Positions 45,997 through 56,442 are shown, counted from the stretch's first letter. The stretch: DNA of 64,000 bases from CAVWSM01 sp963798505 (GCA_963798505.1 CAWCTX010000018.1:248001-312000); one strand, 5' to 3'. Made by a program: numbers and translations. The notes: generated by a model from the sequence alone, not told the origin.

Positions 45997-48213
45997 GACG
46001 GGCACTGAGACGCCTCGCACTGGCGATCACGGTCTCCGCGGCCGCCCTGGGGCTGACGCCGGCCGCGTCCGCCCAACCCAGCAGCGACCAGCCGCATGTC
46101 GTGCTCGCCGGCGTCGGCGGCCTGGCATGGGGCGACGTCAGCGCCGAACAGATGCCGACGTTGTACGACCTCGCCGGCAGTCAAGCCGTCGGTTCGGTCG
46201 CGGTGCGCTCGGTCTACACGCACAACTGCGTCGTCGACGGCTGGCTGACGGTCAGCGCCGGCCGGCGGGCCGCGCAGGAGCGGACGTTGCCGGGCGAGGA
46301 CAGCGACCGTGGCTATTGCCGCGAGACGCCGGCACTCACCGCCGAGAGTGGCGGCGCGACCGTACCCGACTGGGCGCAGCTGCGCGAGCAGCAGGACGAG
46401 TTCGGCTATGACGCCGAGCTGGGTCTGCTCGGCCAGACGCTGGCCGACAACGGCGTCTGCGCCACCGCGGTCGGCCCCGGTGCGGCGCTCGCCCTCGCCG
46501 ACGAGAGCGGCAGGGTCGCGCGCTATCTGAGCCGCCCGGGCAACCTGACCACCGAGAACATCTCCGAATGCCCGGTCACCGTCGTGGACCTGGGTTCGGT
46601 GCCGCCGACCGAGTTCGACCCTGAGGCCCGCGCCGCGGCCGCCACTGCCATCGACCGCGACCTCGCCCAGCTTCGGGACCGGCTGCCCGACGACACCGCC
46701 CTGCTCGTCGTCGGTGTCTCGGACTATGGCCCCACCCCGCCGGTCGGCCCGCACGACGAGGCCACGATCCCGGTCGGGCTAGGCCTCCGCGTGGGGGCCG
46801 CGTCCGGGCCGCAACCCGACGGCGGACCATACGGCGCAAATTGGCTGACCTCCGGCTCGACTCGGTGGGACGGCCTCGTCCAGCTCACCGACGTGACGCC
46901 GACACTCGTCGACTACGCCCACGTCGACGCACCATCCGAGATGGTCGGCCGCCCCTGGCGGCCCGGCGCCGCGCATCCCGCCGACGCCGGCGATACGGTC
47001 CGCGAGCTGCAGGGCGCAGACCACGCCGCCCAGGTCTTCAAGGAGCAGTCCGGACCGTTCTTCCTGCTCCTCGGGCTCGTCGAGCTCCTTTTCCTCGGCG
47101 GCAGCCTCGCGCTGCTCGGCCGCTGGCTGTCGATGCCCGCACGCCGCCGCGTGCTCACCGCTGTCCACCTCTTCACCCTGGTGGCCGCGTCATTCCCCGT
47201 CGCATCGTTCCTGGCCAACCTCGGCCACTGGTGGCTGGCCGACCGCCCCGGTCTGGCGCTGTGGACCACGCTAGCTTGCTATCGCTATCGCCATCACCGC
47301 GGTCGCAGCATTCGGGCCATGGCGGCGACGCAGCTATGGACCGACCGCCGTCGTCGCCGGCATCACGGCGGGCGTGCTGGGCGTCGACGTCCTGGTGGGC
47401 TCGCACCTGCAGCACTCGAGCCTGCTCGGCCTGTCGCCGCTGGTGGCCGGGCGGTTCTACGGGTTCGGCAACATCGCCTTCGCGATCTTTGTGACCGCCT
47501 GCCTGGTGCTGGCGGCCGCGCTCGCGCAGTGGGTGCTCGACCGCGGCGGTTCACAACTCGCCGCAACCGCGGTCGTGGGCGTGATCGGGGCCGCAGCCGT
47601 GGTGCTCGACGGCGCTCCGTTCGCCGGGGCCGACTTCGGCGGCGTCATCGCCACGGTCTGCGGCTTCGCGATGCTCGGCCTCATCGTCAGCGGCACGCGC
47701 CACTCCTGGCGACAGCTCGTGCTCGTCGCCCTGGGCGCGGTGGTGGTTGTGACGGCGATCGCGTTCCTCGACTGGTTGCGGCCCGCGACAGCCCGTACGC
47801 ACCTCGGCGACTTCGTGCAGCAGGTCATCGACGGCGAGGCGTGGGAGATCGTCTACCGCAAGGCCCGCAACTCCCTGCGCACGTTGGCGGGCCGCCCGCC
47901 CTACGGCTGGCTGGTGCCGCTGTCGTACGCCGTCATCATCGCCATGGTCCGTCGCCCCGAGCGCATGCGCGTGCCCGGGCTCGTCGACGCGTTCGCATCC
48001 TGGCCGCTGCTGCGACCCCTCATCTGGACCGGCCTCGTCACGGGGGTCGTCGGGTTCGCCGTCAACGACTCCGGCGTGATCGTGCCGGCGCTCATGCTGA
48101 CGATCGGGATCCCGCTGGTCGTGGCTGCGGTGAGCCGGGCGATTCGCCTACACCTCGACGCGCCACTGCCACCAGACCCCAGCCAACCGTCAGCGACGCC
48201 AGCGATCCACTGA
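45993..48213 (+). CDS. Large membrane protein with an extracellular phosphatase-like domain (one frame break)
   Basis: About 740 codons. ATG at 45993 overlaps the upstream stop. A signal peptide (RRLALAITVSAAALGLTPAA) is followed by an extracellular domain resembling the alkaline phosphatase superfamily in shape (HVVLAGVGGLAWGDVSAEQ, TLYDLAGSQAVG, LLVVGVSDYGPT), then many membrane helices (FFLLLGLVELLFLGGSLALL, later FYGFGNIAFAIFVTACLVLA, LVLVALGAVVVVTAIAFLDW). One frame break near 47,280 joins the two halves. Such proteins are common in actinomycetes and unnamed. Catalytic residues were not confirmed. Confidence 0.7.
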
Positions 48214-49609
48214 CCCACCGCAGCATCGGCGCGCGGTGGCTGGCCCATGCGGCCACCGCCGGCGGGAAGACGAGGGCACGGCTGGCGACATACCAAAAGC
48301 CGTACGCCCCGGTGTGCACGAGCAGCACCCAGTCGGCGGCCGACGCGGCGACCAGCGCGAGCGCGGCCCAGGCCGCGGCGTCGTACCAGGGCAGCACGTA
48401 CTGCGCGCCGAGCACCCAGGCCAACGACACTGCTGCAGCGCCGCGGGCGGCCGGCGCCGACCACATCGTCGGTGCGCGGCAGCACGCGCAGCAGCACGAC
48501 GACGAGCAGCGCGACGACGACCCATGCGGCGATCGCGACATAGCGCTTGGCGTCATCGCGGGGTAGCTGCTCGTCGAGCACCTCGTAGATGCGGTGCCAG
48601 AACGTCGACGGAGACACGTACTTCGCGTTGGCCTGCACCTGCGTGAACACCGCCTCGCCCGCCAACCCGTAGGTCAGCGCCAGCGACGACGCCGCGCCCC
48701 ACGCACAGCAGCAGCGCATCCTTGGGCCGACGACGCAACGCCCAGAGGAACCCGAGACCCCAGAGGCCGAGCGAGATCTTCACCGCGCCGGCTAGGCCGA
48801 GGAGGAGTCCGGCGCCCAACGGCGATCGGCGCAGCAGGGCCAGCGCAGCCACCGCGAGCACGATGGCCTGCGCGTCGAGGTGCGCGCCACCGACGACGAC
48901 GTAGATGAGCAGCGGGTTGGCGGCCCAGAACAGCGCCGCCCGCGCACGTCGAGCCGGGTCGGCGCCGGCCGCGATGACCAGCAGCGCACCCGCGCCGACG
49001 TAGGCCGCAGCGTTGAGCAGCGCCAGCCAGAACACGATGTCGTGCATGGAGCCGCCGCCGAGCCGCGCCGCGAGCTCCTGCACCAGCGTGGCCAGCGGCC
49101 CGTACACGCTGGTCACGTCGAGCCAGGGCTTCTCGGTCGCGAGCCCGATCGGGTCGCCTCGGTCGATGAGGGTCCGGCGCGGTGTTGGTGTACGGGTCGA
49201 GGCCGAGCGCCGCCAGGCGCCCGTACACGGCGTAGACCTGCACGTCGGCGCTCGCCATGGGCGGCACCAGCACGAGCAGGAACGCCGCGGCCGCGCCGGC
49301 CGACACGAGCCGCCATGGGGCAGGCACCCAGCCCATGCGCAGCGCCCACAGGCCGGCGCCGACCGCGACCGCGGCGCACAGTACTGCGGCGCTTGTCAGA
49401 CCCACCGAGACCGACGGGCTGAGGCCGAGATCGAGACCATAGGGCGGCAGCCATCCCCGGCCCGGCTCGTCGGCGAGCGTCAGTGCGACTGCGTTGGGTC
49501 CCGCCAGGCCCACGACGAGGAACAGCAGGATCGCCAGCCCGCCCAGCCCGTAGGAGATGCGCGGCCACCAGCCGATCTGTGCGTGACGCGCAGTCTGCAG
49601 GTCAGCCAC
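48092..49609 (-). CDS. Membrane glycosyltransferase (GT-C fold, MptB/GT87-like; several frame breaks)
   Basis: About 500 codons. GTG start at 49609 (VADLQTARHAQIGWWPRI). Multi-helix protein with the extracellular acidic loop motif of polyprenol-phosphate-sugar-dependent transferases (ASADVQVYAVYGRLAALGLD-PYTNT). Further helices come in other frames (VTSVYGPLATLVQELAARLG, LFWAANPLLIYVVVGGAHLD, VKISLGLWGLGFLWALRRR; then SPSTFWHRIYEVLDEQLP; then LGAQYVLPWYDAAAWAALAL). Frame breaks lie near 49,170, 48,715 and 48,490; the 3' end is uncertain (48,092 or near 48,190). It likely adds mannose or another sugar to a lipid glycan. Confidence 0.72.
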
Positions 49610-50346
49610 GGTGCCACGGTCGCGGCATGACACCGCGCTCCACGAGGGCCTTGGCGACGTGCGCCCACTGCTTCGCCCGATGCACCTGGGCCTGCCAGTC
49701 GGTGCCGGTCACCCGGTGCCGGAACGGGACCTGGACCTCGACGACTCGGAAGCCCTTGCGCAGCAAGTCGATGGTCAGCCCGGTCTCGACGCCGAAGCCG
49801 TGCGCGAGCGGCAGCGCCGCGTCATAGGCCGACCGCGTCAGGCAGCGCTGGCCGGACAGCGGCTGCGTCGCGACGAAGCCGGTCGCCCGCTCGATGCCGT
49901 CCCGCGCAAGGTTGACGACGAGCCCGCGACCGCCGCCCGGCTGGGACGGAAGGGTCGCGATCGTCATGTCGGCGCGGCCGGCAAGGACCTCCTCGGCGAG
50001 TGGTGCGGCCTCAGCGGCGGTGTCCTCGAGGTCGCCGTCAAGGAACAGCAGAGCCCGTGGCGCTGTCCGGTCAGGCTCGCGCTCCTCGATCGCCGCGACA
50101 GATGTGGCGCCGGTCTCCATCGCGGCTGCCTTGCCACGGTTTCGTGCATGCCGTACGACCACTGCGCCCGCACCGCGGGCCGCCTCGGCCGTGCCGTCCG
50201 ACGACCCGTCATCGACGACAACCACGAGATCGACACCGTCGATGCGCTGAGCGCCGCCGCACCGTGGCCGCGATGCGCTGCGCCTCATCCTTGGCAGGAA
50301 TCACGACGGCGACGCCGCCGACGTTGCCCGGTGTCGACGTCGCCAT
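49602..50346 (-). CDS. Family 2 glycosyltransferase (one frame break near the start)
   Basis: About 247 codons. ATG at 50346 gives STPGNVGGVAVVIPAKDEAQ; the frame then breaks near 50,262 and continues IDGVDLVVVVDDGSSDGTAE (nucleotide-sugar binding), HARNRGKAAAMETGATSVAA, LLFLDGDLEDTAAEAAPLAE (the D-x-D-type metal site) and PLSGQRCLTRSAYDAALPL. GT-A fold enzyme, similar to polyprenol-phosphate sugar synthases and glucosyl-phosphoglycerate synthases. Its stop overlaps the GT-C gene start, so the two probably act together, one making the lipid-linked sugar. Confidence 0.82.
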
Positions 50347-50412
50347 GGCGCACAGGGTAGCCGCGCTGCCTATTGCCGGTGATCGCGAGCCTGCCGCGTT
50401 AGCCTCGTCAGC

Positions 50413-51687
50413 ATGAGTCACCCACACGGGGTTGACAGCGAGGTCGCTCCGTTGCGCACGGTGCTGCTGCACCGGCCGGGCCCAGAGCTGCAGCGGCTCA
50501 CGCCACGCAACAACGACAAGCTCCTCTTCGACGGCATCCCCTGGGTCGGGCGCGCGCAGGAGGAGCACGACGCGTTCGCCCAGGCGTTGCGCGACCGCGG
50601 GGTCGAGGTGCTCTATCTGGCCGACCTGCTGGTTCAGACGCTGGCCGTCGAGGCCGCCCGCCTCGAGTGCATCGAGTCGGTGCTGGGCGAGGCGCGGCTC
50701 GGGGACACTCTGCGCACGCAGGTGCGCTCGCACCTCAACGGCCTGCACCCCGACGACCTTGCGGGACTGCTGATCGCCGGGCTCGCGCACGAGGAGCTGC
50801 GCGGCGGGGCGGGTCTCACGTACGCGCTGATGGACCGGCACGATTTCGTCGTCGACCCGCTGCCCAACCTGCTCTTCACCCGAGACTCCTCGACCTGGGT
50901 CGGACCTCAGGTGGCGGTGACGACCCTCGCCATGCCGGCCCGGAAGCGAGAGACGACGCTGACCAAGGCGATCTACAGCCACCATCCGAGGTTTGCCGGC
51001 ACGGCCCATGTCTACGACCCGGAGCTCGAGCCGCTCGAGGGTGGCGACGTGCTGCTGCTCGCCCCGGGTGTGCTCGCCGTGGGCACCGGTGAGCGCACGA
51101 CGCCGGCCGGCGTGGAACGGCTTGCCCGGCGGGTCTTCTCGGCCGGTCTGGCGCACACGGTGCTGGCCGTCCCGATCGCGCAGGAGCGCGCGACGATGCA
51201 CCTGGACACCGTCTGCACGATGGTCGACGTCGACGCGGTCGTGATGTATCCCAACGTCGCCGACCGACTCGTCGCGCTCGCCCTGACCCTCGAGTCGCCC
51301 GACGACGGGGACGCGCCGTTGCTGGTGGCGCCTCCCGAGCCGTTCCTGGTGGCGGCGGCAAAGGCCATGGGTCTCGACACCCTGCGCATCATCGACACCG
51401 GGCTCGACCCGGTGACGGCCGAGCGGGAGCAGTGGGACGACGGCAACAACACGCTGGCGCTCGCGCCTCGGCTTGCCGTCGCGTACGAGCGCAACATCGA
51501 GACCAACACGCAGCTGGAGCGCGCGGGCATCGAGGTGATCCGGATCCGCGGGTCGGAGCTGGGATCGGGCCGCGGTGGGCCACGATGCATGTCGTGCCCG
51601 ATCGCCCGCGACCGGGCGGTCCCGGACATTGAAGAACCCCGAACGCTCCTGACGGGGGAAACAGCAGCGTTCGGGGTTGCTTCTTGA
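50413..51687 (+). CDS. arcA: Arginine deiminase
   Basis: A 424-codon gene. Conserved pieces: [76 protein letters not shown] and the catalytic cysteine in [14 protein letters not shown]. It converts arginine to citrulline and ammonia. No arcB, arcC or arcD lies next to it. After CPIARD the frame runs another ~25 codons through a strong hairpin; the enzyme normally ends right after that motif, so a one-base error may hide the true stop near 51,630. Confidence 0.92.
   Translation: MSHPHGVDSEVAPLRTVLLHRPGPELQRLTPRNNDKLLFDGIPWVGRAQEEHDAFAQALRDRGVEVLYLADLLVQTLAVEAARLECIESVLGEARLGDTLRTQVRSHLNGLHPDDLAGLLIAGLAHEELRGGAGLTYALMDRHDFVVDPLPNLLFTRDSSTWVGPQVAVTTLAMPARKRETTLTKAIYSHHPRFAGTAHVYDPELEPLEGGDVLLLAPGVLAVGTGERTTPAGVERLARRVFSAGLAHTVLAVPIAQERATMHLDTVCTMVDVDAVVMYPNVADRLVALALTLESPDDGDAPLLVAPPEPFLVAAAKAMGLDTLRIIDTGLDPVTAEREQWDDGNNTLALAPRLAVAYERNIETNTQLERAGIEVIRIRGSELGSGRGGPRCMSCPIARDRAVPDIEEPRTLLTGETAAFGVAS
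51637..51676 (+). terminator. Strong hairpin at the 3' end of arcA
   Basis: Perfect 11-bp stem CCCCGAACGCT / AGCGTTCGGGG with an 18-base loop, followed by TTGCTTCTT on the + strand. It looks like an intrinsic terminator. It lies inside the last codons of the arcA frame as written, which suggests the arcA stop was lost to a base error. It could also stop transcription coming from the DUF5926 gene on the other side. Confidence 0.7.
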
Positions 51688-51753
51688 CGTTAACCCAAAA
51701 TCAGGCCCGGAGGAAGTTGCTGGGGGAACTAACCGGGGTGTTGTGACTCACAG

Positions 51754-52704
51754 TTACCTGATCGTTACCTGCCTGTTGGCCAGACCCGCGCGGGCGCCGC
51801 GGTCGGCGGCCGACAACGGAGCGGTGTCGGCCAGCGCGGAGTCGAGCCGGGCAGCGAAGTCACCGGCTGGCCCCGTCACCTCGTCCGCCGACGTGCCGGG
51901 AGCCAGGTCCCAGACCGGGATCAGCAGGCCGAGCGCGCGGAACGTGCCGAGCAGCCGGGTGCCCTCGCCGAGTCCCGACTCGCCGCGCGCATGCAGCCGG
52001 GCCAGCGCATCCAGCAGGGGTTCCTCGTCGTGCGGCAGCACCCAACGGACCTGGTCACGCGTGGTGAGCCGGCACCAGTAGGCGCCCTCGACGCCGGCCA
52101 CTCGGGTGGCGGGCAGCAGCGCCGAGTTGGCCTGCTCGAGCGAGGCCGCGACGACCGGGTCGGTGTCGTCGCCGTCACGCCAGAAGTCGAACGACTCGTG
52201 CACCGTGACATCGAACGGCGCGCTCGCGTCGAGCAGGTCCTGCAGCCGTGGCGCGTCGGACGGCGCCGGCCCGGCGGCGATCTCGGTGCCCGGATCGGCG
52301 GTCAATGCCTGGGACAGTGCATGGCCGAGGTCGCGGCTGGTGTCGCCCGACCCCCCGGCCAGAGTCTGCACACCCAGCCACACCTCGCCGTCACCGCGGA
52401 CGAGAGCACCCGAGGCCAACGGCAGCAGCGATACCGCGCGCACCGCCCGGTCGGGCTCGGCGGTCAGTCGGACGGGGGCCGAGGCGCAGGCCACGATCTC
52501 GCGCAGCGCGACCCAGTCGGGCTCACCTGGCAGCCCCTCGAACGGCCGGGCCACCAGCTGCGGTGCCGTCGCGGCGCGGTGGGCGGACTTGCCGTGGCAG
52601 TTCTTGTAACGCTTGCCCGACCCGCAGGGGCATGGCTCCCGTGGTCCGACCACGGGGACGTCCACAGCAGCCGATGTCGAGGAGGTACGCCCGCGCTTGG
52701 CCAT
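51754..52704 (-). CDS. DUF5926 family protein with SEC-C motif
   Basis: A 316-residue protein. After a short basic start the SEC-C metal-binding motif PCPCGSGKRYKNCHG appears (C-x-C...C-H), as in the SecA C-terminus. The rest (LPLASGALVRGDGEVWLGVQ, DVTVHESFDFWRDGDDTDP, WCRLTTRDQVRWVLPHDEEP, LGTFRALGLLIPVWDLAPG) is a conserved actinobacterial domain labelled DUF5926 with no known activity. It is the last gene of a run with the ATPase and GDPD genes, 19 bp after the ATPase stop. Confidence 0.85.
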   Translation of the reverse strand: MAKRGRTSSTSAAVDVPVVGPREPCPCGSGKRYKNCHGKSAHRAATAPQLVARPFEGLPGEPDWVALREIVACASAPVRLTAEPDRAVRAVSLLPLASGALVRGDGEVWLGVQTLAGGSGDTSRDLGHALSQALTADPGTEIAAGPAPSDAPRLQDLLDASAPFDVTVHESFDFWRDGDDTDPVVAASLEQANSALLPATRVAGVEGAYWCRLTTRDQVRWVLPHDEEPLLDALARLHARGESGLGEGTRLLGTFRALGLLIPVWDLAPGTSADEVTGPAGDFAARLDSALADTAPLSAADRGARAGLANRQVTIR

Positions 52705-52723
52705 GGGCGTGACCCTACCGAGG

Positions 52724-53149
52724 TCAGCGGCGGTGGTCGGGGCCGAGCACAGCCCAGACGGTCACCCCGGCCTCGGCCGGCGCGACCCCCCACTCCTGCG
52801 CCAGCGCGTCCACGATCTCGAGACCGCGCCCGCCGATCTCGGTCGAGCCGGCGTGTCGCACCCGCGGATGGCTCACCCCGCCCCCGTCGGTGACCCTGAG
52901 CTCGATGCGCCGGGGCTGGACGCTCCACGCCACCCGGATCTGGCCGTGCGACAGCGGGCGCCCATAACGGACGGAGTTGGTGAACAGCTCGGAGAGCACC
53001 ATCAGCGCGTCGTCGCGGAGCACCCCTTCGATGCCCAACTCGTCGAGATCACGGGCGAGCAGCCGCCGCGCGGCACCCACGCTCTCCACGGCACGTGGCA
53101 GCAGGCGCGACCGAGGGACCGGTGCCTCTGCCGTCACTGCTCGTCCCAC
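52724..53149 (-). CDS. Anti-sigma-type serine kinase / GHKL ATP-binding protein
   Basis: A 141-residue single-domain GHKL ATPase. N-box MVLSELFTNSVRYGRPL, then LRVTDGGG and the G1-like STEIGGRGLEIVDALAQEWG. Length and motifs fit RsbW/SpoIIAB-like proteins, numerous in actinomycetes, which phosphorylate anti-anti-sigma factors or act as regulators. Its start overlaps the upstream GDPD gene by 16 bases. No matching STAS or sigma-B gene is adjacent. Confidence 0.85.
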   Translation of the reverse strand: MGRAVTAEAPVPRSRLLPRAVESVGAARRLLARDLDELGIEGVLRDDALMVLSELFTNSVRYGRPLSHGQIRVAWSVQPRRIELRVTDGGGVSHPRVRHAGSTEIGGRGLEIVDALAQEWGVAPAEAGVTVWAVLGPDHRR

Positions 53150-54054
53150 TGCGCGCCCCTTAGCATCGCGCGACCGTCATGGTCCAGGTCCGCGCCGTCA
53201 CTGAGTCGTTCTGCCCGGTCTGACGTCCTCGAAACCTGCGCCGCGATCTCCCGCCGGATCATCGACGGGCGGTCGGTGATCAGCGCCTGCACGCCCAGCT
53301 CGAGGCAGAGCCGCGCATCGGCCGAGCGGTTCACGGTCCAGACATGGACCTCGAAGCCGCGGGCCACGAGCTGCGCCACGTGCTCCGGGTGCTGGCGCAC
53401 CACCTCGATCGACGGGCCGGCGATCCAGGCGCCGCCGCGCAACCGGCCGTCGCGACGCACGACGCCCGCCGTCGGCAGCCGGTCATAGAGCAGCACGGTG
53501 GGCAGGCTCGGGGCAAAGGTACGCACCCGCCGCAACGAGGTGCGCGCAAAGCTCATCACCCGCACCTGCACGCCGTCGAACCGCCGCCCGCCGGCCAGAC
53601 CGTGCGCCGCGAGCGTCTCGACGAGCCGTTCTTCGACGAGCCCGGCATAGCGGGTCGGATGCTTGGCCTCGATCGACACCTCGACAGGCCGGCCGGCCTC
53701 GGTCGCCAGCAGCAGGAGCCGGTCGAGAGTGAGCACTCCGCGCTCGCCGACGTCGGGCGCTTCGTCATCGAGATCGGCCCACGGACGCTTCCAGGACCCG
53801 AAGTCGAGTGCCTCGAGGTCGGCCAGCTCGAGCGTGGACACCACGCCCCGGCCATTGCTGGTGCGCTCGACGCGTCGGTCGTGGACGCAGACGAGATGCC
53901 CATCGGCGGTGAGCCGGACGTCGCATTCGAATCCGTCGGCACCGTCGACGAGCGCCTGGCGATAGGCGCTGACGGTGTGCTCGGCCAGCGACTCGCTCGC
54001 CCCGCGATGGGCGATCACCCGCGGCGGCGCTGGGGTTGGAAGGTGCTGTGACAC
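53134..54054 (-). CDS. Glycerophosphodiester phosphodiesterase
   Basis: A 306-residue TIM-barrel protein. Catalytic motif VIAHRGASESLAEHTVSAYR (His-Arg...Glu) and GFECDVRLTADGHLVCVHD (Glu, Asp, His) are intact, and VHVWTVNRSADARLCLELG near the end is typical. It hydrolyses deacylated phospholipids to glycerol 3-phosphate and an alcohol. GTG start at 54054. It has no signal peptide and so is cytoplasmic. Confidence 0.92.
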   Translation of the reverse strand: MSQHLPTPAPPRVIAHRGASESLAEHTVSAYRQALVDGADGFECDVRLTADGHLVCVHDRRVERTSNGRGVVSTLELADLEALDFGSWKRPWADLDDEAPDVGERGVLTLDRLLLLATEAGRPVEVSIEAKHPTRYAGLVEERLVETLAAHGLAGGRRFDGVQVRVMSFARTSLRRVRTFAPSLPTVLLYDRLPTAGVVRRDGRLRGGAWIAGPSIEVVRQHPEHVAQLVARGFEVHVWTVNRSADARLCLELGVQALITDRPSMIRREIAAQVSRTSDRAERLSDGADLDHDGRAMLRGAQWDEQ

Positions 54055-54080
54055 GCATTCATGTTGACACCCACCGAGGG

Positions 54081-55361
54081 CTATTTGGGCAGCAGCACAC
54101 CCGGATTGAGCAGCGCGTCGGGGTCGAGCGCGCGTTTCACCGCGCGCATGGCGGCGATCTCGGCCGGGCCGCGACCGAGGTGCAGCCACCGTCGCTTGGC
54201 CACGCCGATCCCATGCTCGGCCGAGATGCTGCCCTGGTGGGCGGCCACGATGCCGAGCACCCGCTCGGTCACCGACTCGTCGTCCGGCGCCGGGCCGATG
54301 ACGTTGACGTGCAGGTTGCCCTCGTTGACGTGGCCGAAAAGATAGACCTCGTAGGCGGCCAACGCCGACGTCACCTCGTCGCAGAACTTCGCCAGCTGGA
54401 TGCGCGGCACCGCGATGTCGAGCTTGTGCGGCACGCCACGGGTCGCGATCGCTTCGGTGTGCCGCTCCCGGTAGGCCCAGAGCCTGGCATCCACGACGGC
54501 GTCGGCGTCCTCGGGGATCGCCGGCAGGTCGTCGGTCTCCAGCAGCAGATAGACCGGCCAGTCGCGCTGGAGTGGGTGCGGCAGCCTTGCGACCCGGCGT
54601 ACGAGGTCGAACCCTGCGGCAAACATGACCTCGGCGGCGCGCAGCCCCTCGGCGGGGATGAGCCCCACCGCCGCGTCGATGTCGGCGCAGCCGACGAGCA
54701 CCGTGCTGCCGCCGGTCTCAGTGGGCCACAGTCGCAGGCGCGCGGCGGTCACGATGCCTAGCGTTCCCTCGCTCCCGACGAGCAGGCCGGACAGGTCGTA
54801 GCCCGTCGAGTCCTTCGGCAGCGCCGACAGCCGCGACACCACGCTGCCATCGGCCAGCACCGCCTCGAGCCCCAGCACCTGCCGGCGGGTATCGCCGTAG
54901 CGGCAGACCCGGATGCCGCCGGCGTTCGTGCCGATCGTCCCGCCGACGCTGGCGCTGTCACGGGAGGCGAGGTCGACACCGTAGGTGAGGTCGGCGGCGC
55001 GAGCGGCAGCGTGGACGGCGGCGATCGTCGCCCCGGCGCCGGCGGTGACCTGGCGGTCCTCGAGGTCAGCAACATCGGTAAGTCGGCGTGTCGACAAGAC
55101 GACAGGTGGCTCTCCGTCGGCACGTGGGACCCCGCCTCCGACCAGGCCGGTGTTGCCCCCCTGGGGCACGATCGGGGTGCCAGCGTCGGCGCAGGCGCGC
55201 ACCACCGCGGCCACCTGCCCGGTGTCGGCAGGACGGACGACGGCACGGGCGCGTCCGGAGAACCGCCGGGTCCAATCGGTCTCGTACGCGCTCGTGAGCG
55301 CAGGATCGGTCAGGACGTGCTGGCTTCCGACGGCATCGCGTAGGGCAGTTTCGAGGGGCAC
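54081..55361 (-). CDS. FAD-linked oxidase (glycolate/lactate/2-hydroxyglutarate dehydrogenase type)
   Basis: A 426-residue flavoprotein of the GlcD/VAO type. FAD-binding PP-loop region: AVVRPADTGQVAAVVRACAD, GTPIVPQGGNTGLVGGG, the SRDSASVGGTIGTNAGGIRV pyrophosphate segment and LLVGSEGTLGIVTAARLRLW. The C-terminal substrate domain has YLFGHVNEGNLHVNVIGP (H-x-x-x-G-N-x-H motif) and ISAEHGIGVAKRRWL. Substrate is a 2-hydroxy acid; which one is not known. GTG start at 55361, 20 bp from the divergent sigma gene. Confidence 0.9.
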   Translation of the reverse strand: MPLETALRDAVGSQHVLTDPALTSAYETDWTRRFSGRARAVVRPADTGQVAAVVRACADAGTPIVPQGGNTGLVGGGVPRADGEPPVVLSTRRLTDVADLEDRQVTAGAGATIAAVHAAARAADLTYGVDLASRDSASVGGTIGTNAGGIRVCRYGDTRRQVLGLEAVLADGSVVSRLSALPKDSTGYDLSGLLVGSEGTLGIVTAARLRLWPTETGGSTVLVGCADIDAAVGLIPAEGLRAAEVMFAAGFDLVRRVARLPHPLQRDWPVYLLLETDDLPAIPEDADAVVDARLWAYRERHTEAIATRGVPHKLDIAVPRIQLAKFCDEVTSALAAYEVYLFGHVNEGNLHVNVIGPAPDDESVTERVLGIVAAHQGSISAEHGIGVAKRRWLHLGRGPAEIAAMRAVKRALDPDALLNPGVLLPK

Positions 55362-55381
55362 AGGTCAACCCTCACACATCC

Positions 55382-55873
55382 ATGCGGCCGTACGTTTTCT
55401 CCATCGTGAAGCTGCCGCCCTTCCAGGAGCTCGTCGATGCCTACTGGCACGACGTGGCTCGCCTTGCCTACGCCCTCGTAGGTCCGGCGGACGCGGACGA
55501 CTGCGCCCAGCAGGCATGGATGCAGGCGCTCGCGGCCTACCCGAAGCTCACGAGCGCGCAGAATCTGCGCGGGTGGCTCCTGACCATCACCCGGAACGTC
55601 GCGATGGACGCGCACCGATCTCGCGCTCGGCGGGCCGTCCCGGTGGCCGACCCGCCGGAAGTCGCAATGGCCGGAGCGACCGACCGCGACCCGTCGCTGT
55701 GGGCGGCGGTACGTGGCCTGCCCGAGCGGCAACGTGTCGCCGTAGCCCTGCGATATGTGCTCGACCTCGACCACGCGCGAATCGCGCAAATCCTTGACAC
55801 CACACCCGCGGCGTCGCGCCGGCTCGTATCGGACGCCCTGACGACGCTGCGCACGGAGGTTTCCCATGACTGA
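55382..55873 (+). CDS. ECF-type RNA polymerase sigma factor
   Basis: A 163-residue protein. Region 2: LVDAYWHDVARLAYALVGPA, DCAQQAWMQALAAYPK and LRGWLLTITRNVAMDAHRSR. Region 4: AVRGLPERQRVAVALRYVLD, DHARIAQILDTTPAASRRLV. It is an ECF sigma factor of plain type with no C-terminal extension. It overlaps the ogt start by eight bases, so the DNA-repair gene is expressed in the same unit, which may be the sigma factor's own regulon. A GTG at 55406 is an alternative start. Confidence 0.88.
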   Translation: MRPYVFSIVKLPPFQELVDAYWHDVARLAYALVGPADADDCAQQAWMQALAAYPKLTSAQNLRGWLLTITRNVAMDAHRSRARRAVPVADPPEVAMAGATDRDPSLWAAVRGLPERQRVAVALRYVLDLDHARIAQILDTTPAASRRLVSDALTTLRTEVSHD

Positions 55874-56442
55874 CATCCACGCCATCGAGCAACGGCTGCG
55901 CGACCTCAAGCCCTCGATCCAGCCCCCTCGACTCGTCGGCGACGTCACCTATGCGCTGCACGACACGCCTGTCGGGCCGCTGCTGCTGGCGGTTTCGCCA
56001 CGTGGTCTGGTGGCCAGCTCGTACGAGTCGGAGTCGACCGTCGCCCGGCGGATCGCCGCGCGGGTGTCGCCGGCGGTGGTCCGCGGAACGAGCGGAGCGC
56101 TGGACGAGGTGCGGCGCGAGCTCGACGCCTACTTCGCCGGGCGGCGGCAAGCATTCGACCTGCCGGTCGATCTTGCGCTCGCGACGCCGTTCCAGGGCCG
56201 GGTGCTCGGCGCGCTGCGCGAGTCGGTGGGCTACGGGTCGACGACGACGTACGGCTCGCTGGCTCGGCAGGTCGGCGCACCAAAGGCCGCCCGGGCGGTT
56301 GGTGCCGCGCTCGGCGCCAACCCCGTCTGCGTCGTGGTGCCCTGCCACCGGGTCATCGGTGCGACCGGGGCACTGACCGGCTATGCGGGCGGGGTTGTCG
56401 GCGAAGGAGACGCTGCTGCGCCTCGAGGGTGCTCTCGGGTGA
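55866..56442 (+). CDS. ogt: Methylated-DNA--protein-cysteine methyltransferase (frame restored at 3' end)
   Basis: About 191 codons. N-terminal part DIHAIEQRLRDLKPSIQ, then the Ada/Ogt core: SVGYGSTTTYGSLARQVGAP, VGAALGANPVCVVVPCHRVI with the methyl-acceptor Cys in PCHRV, and GALTGYAGG. After that the frame as written runs on to 56,462; removing one G from the GGGG run at 56391-56394 restores the canonical ending (LSAKETLLRLEGALG) with stop at 56442. It repairs O6-alkylguanine and is used up in the reaction. Confidence 0.9.
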
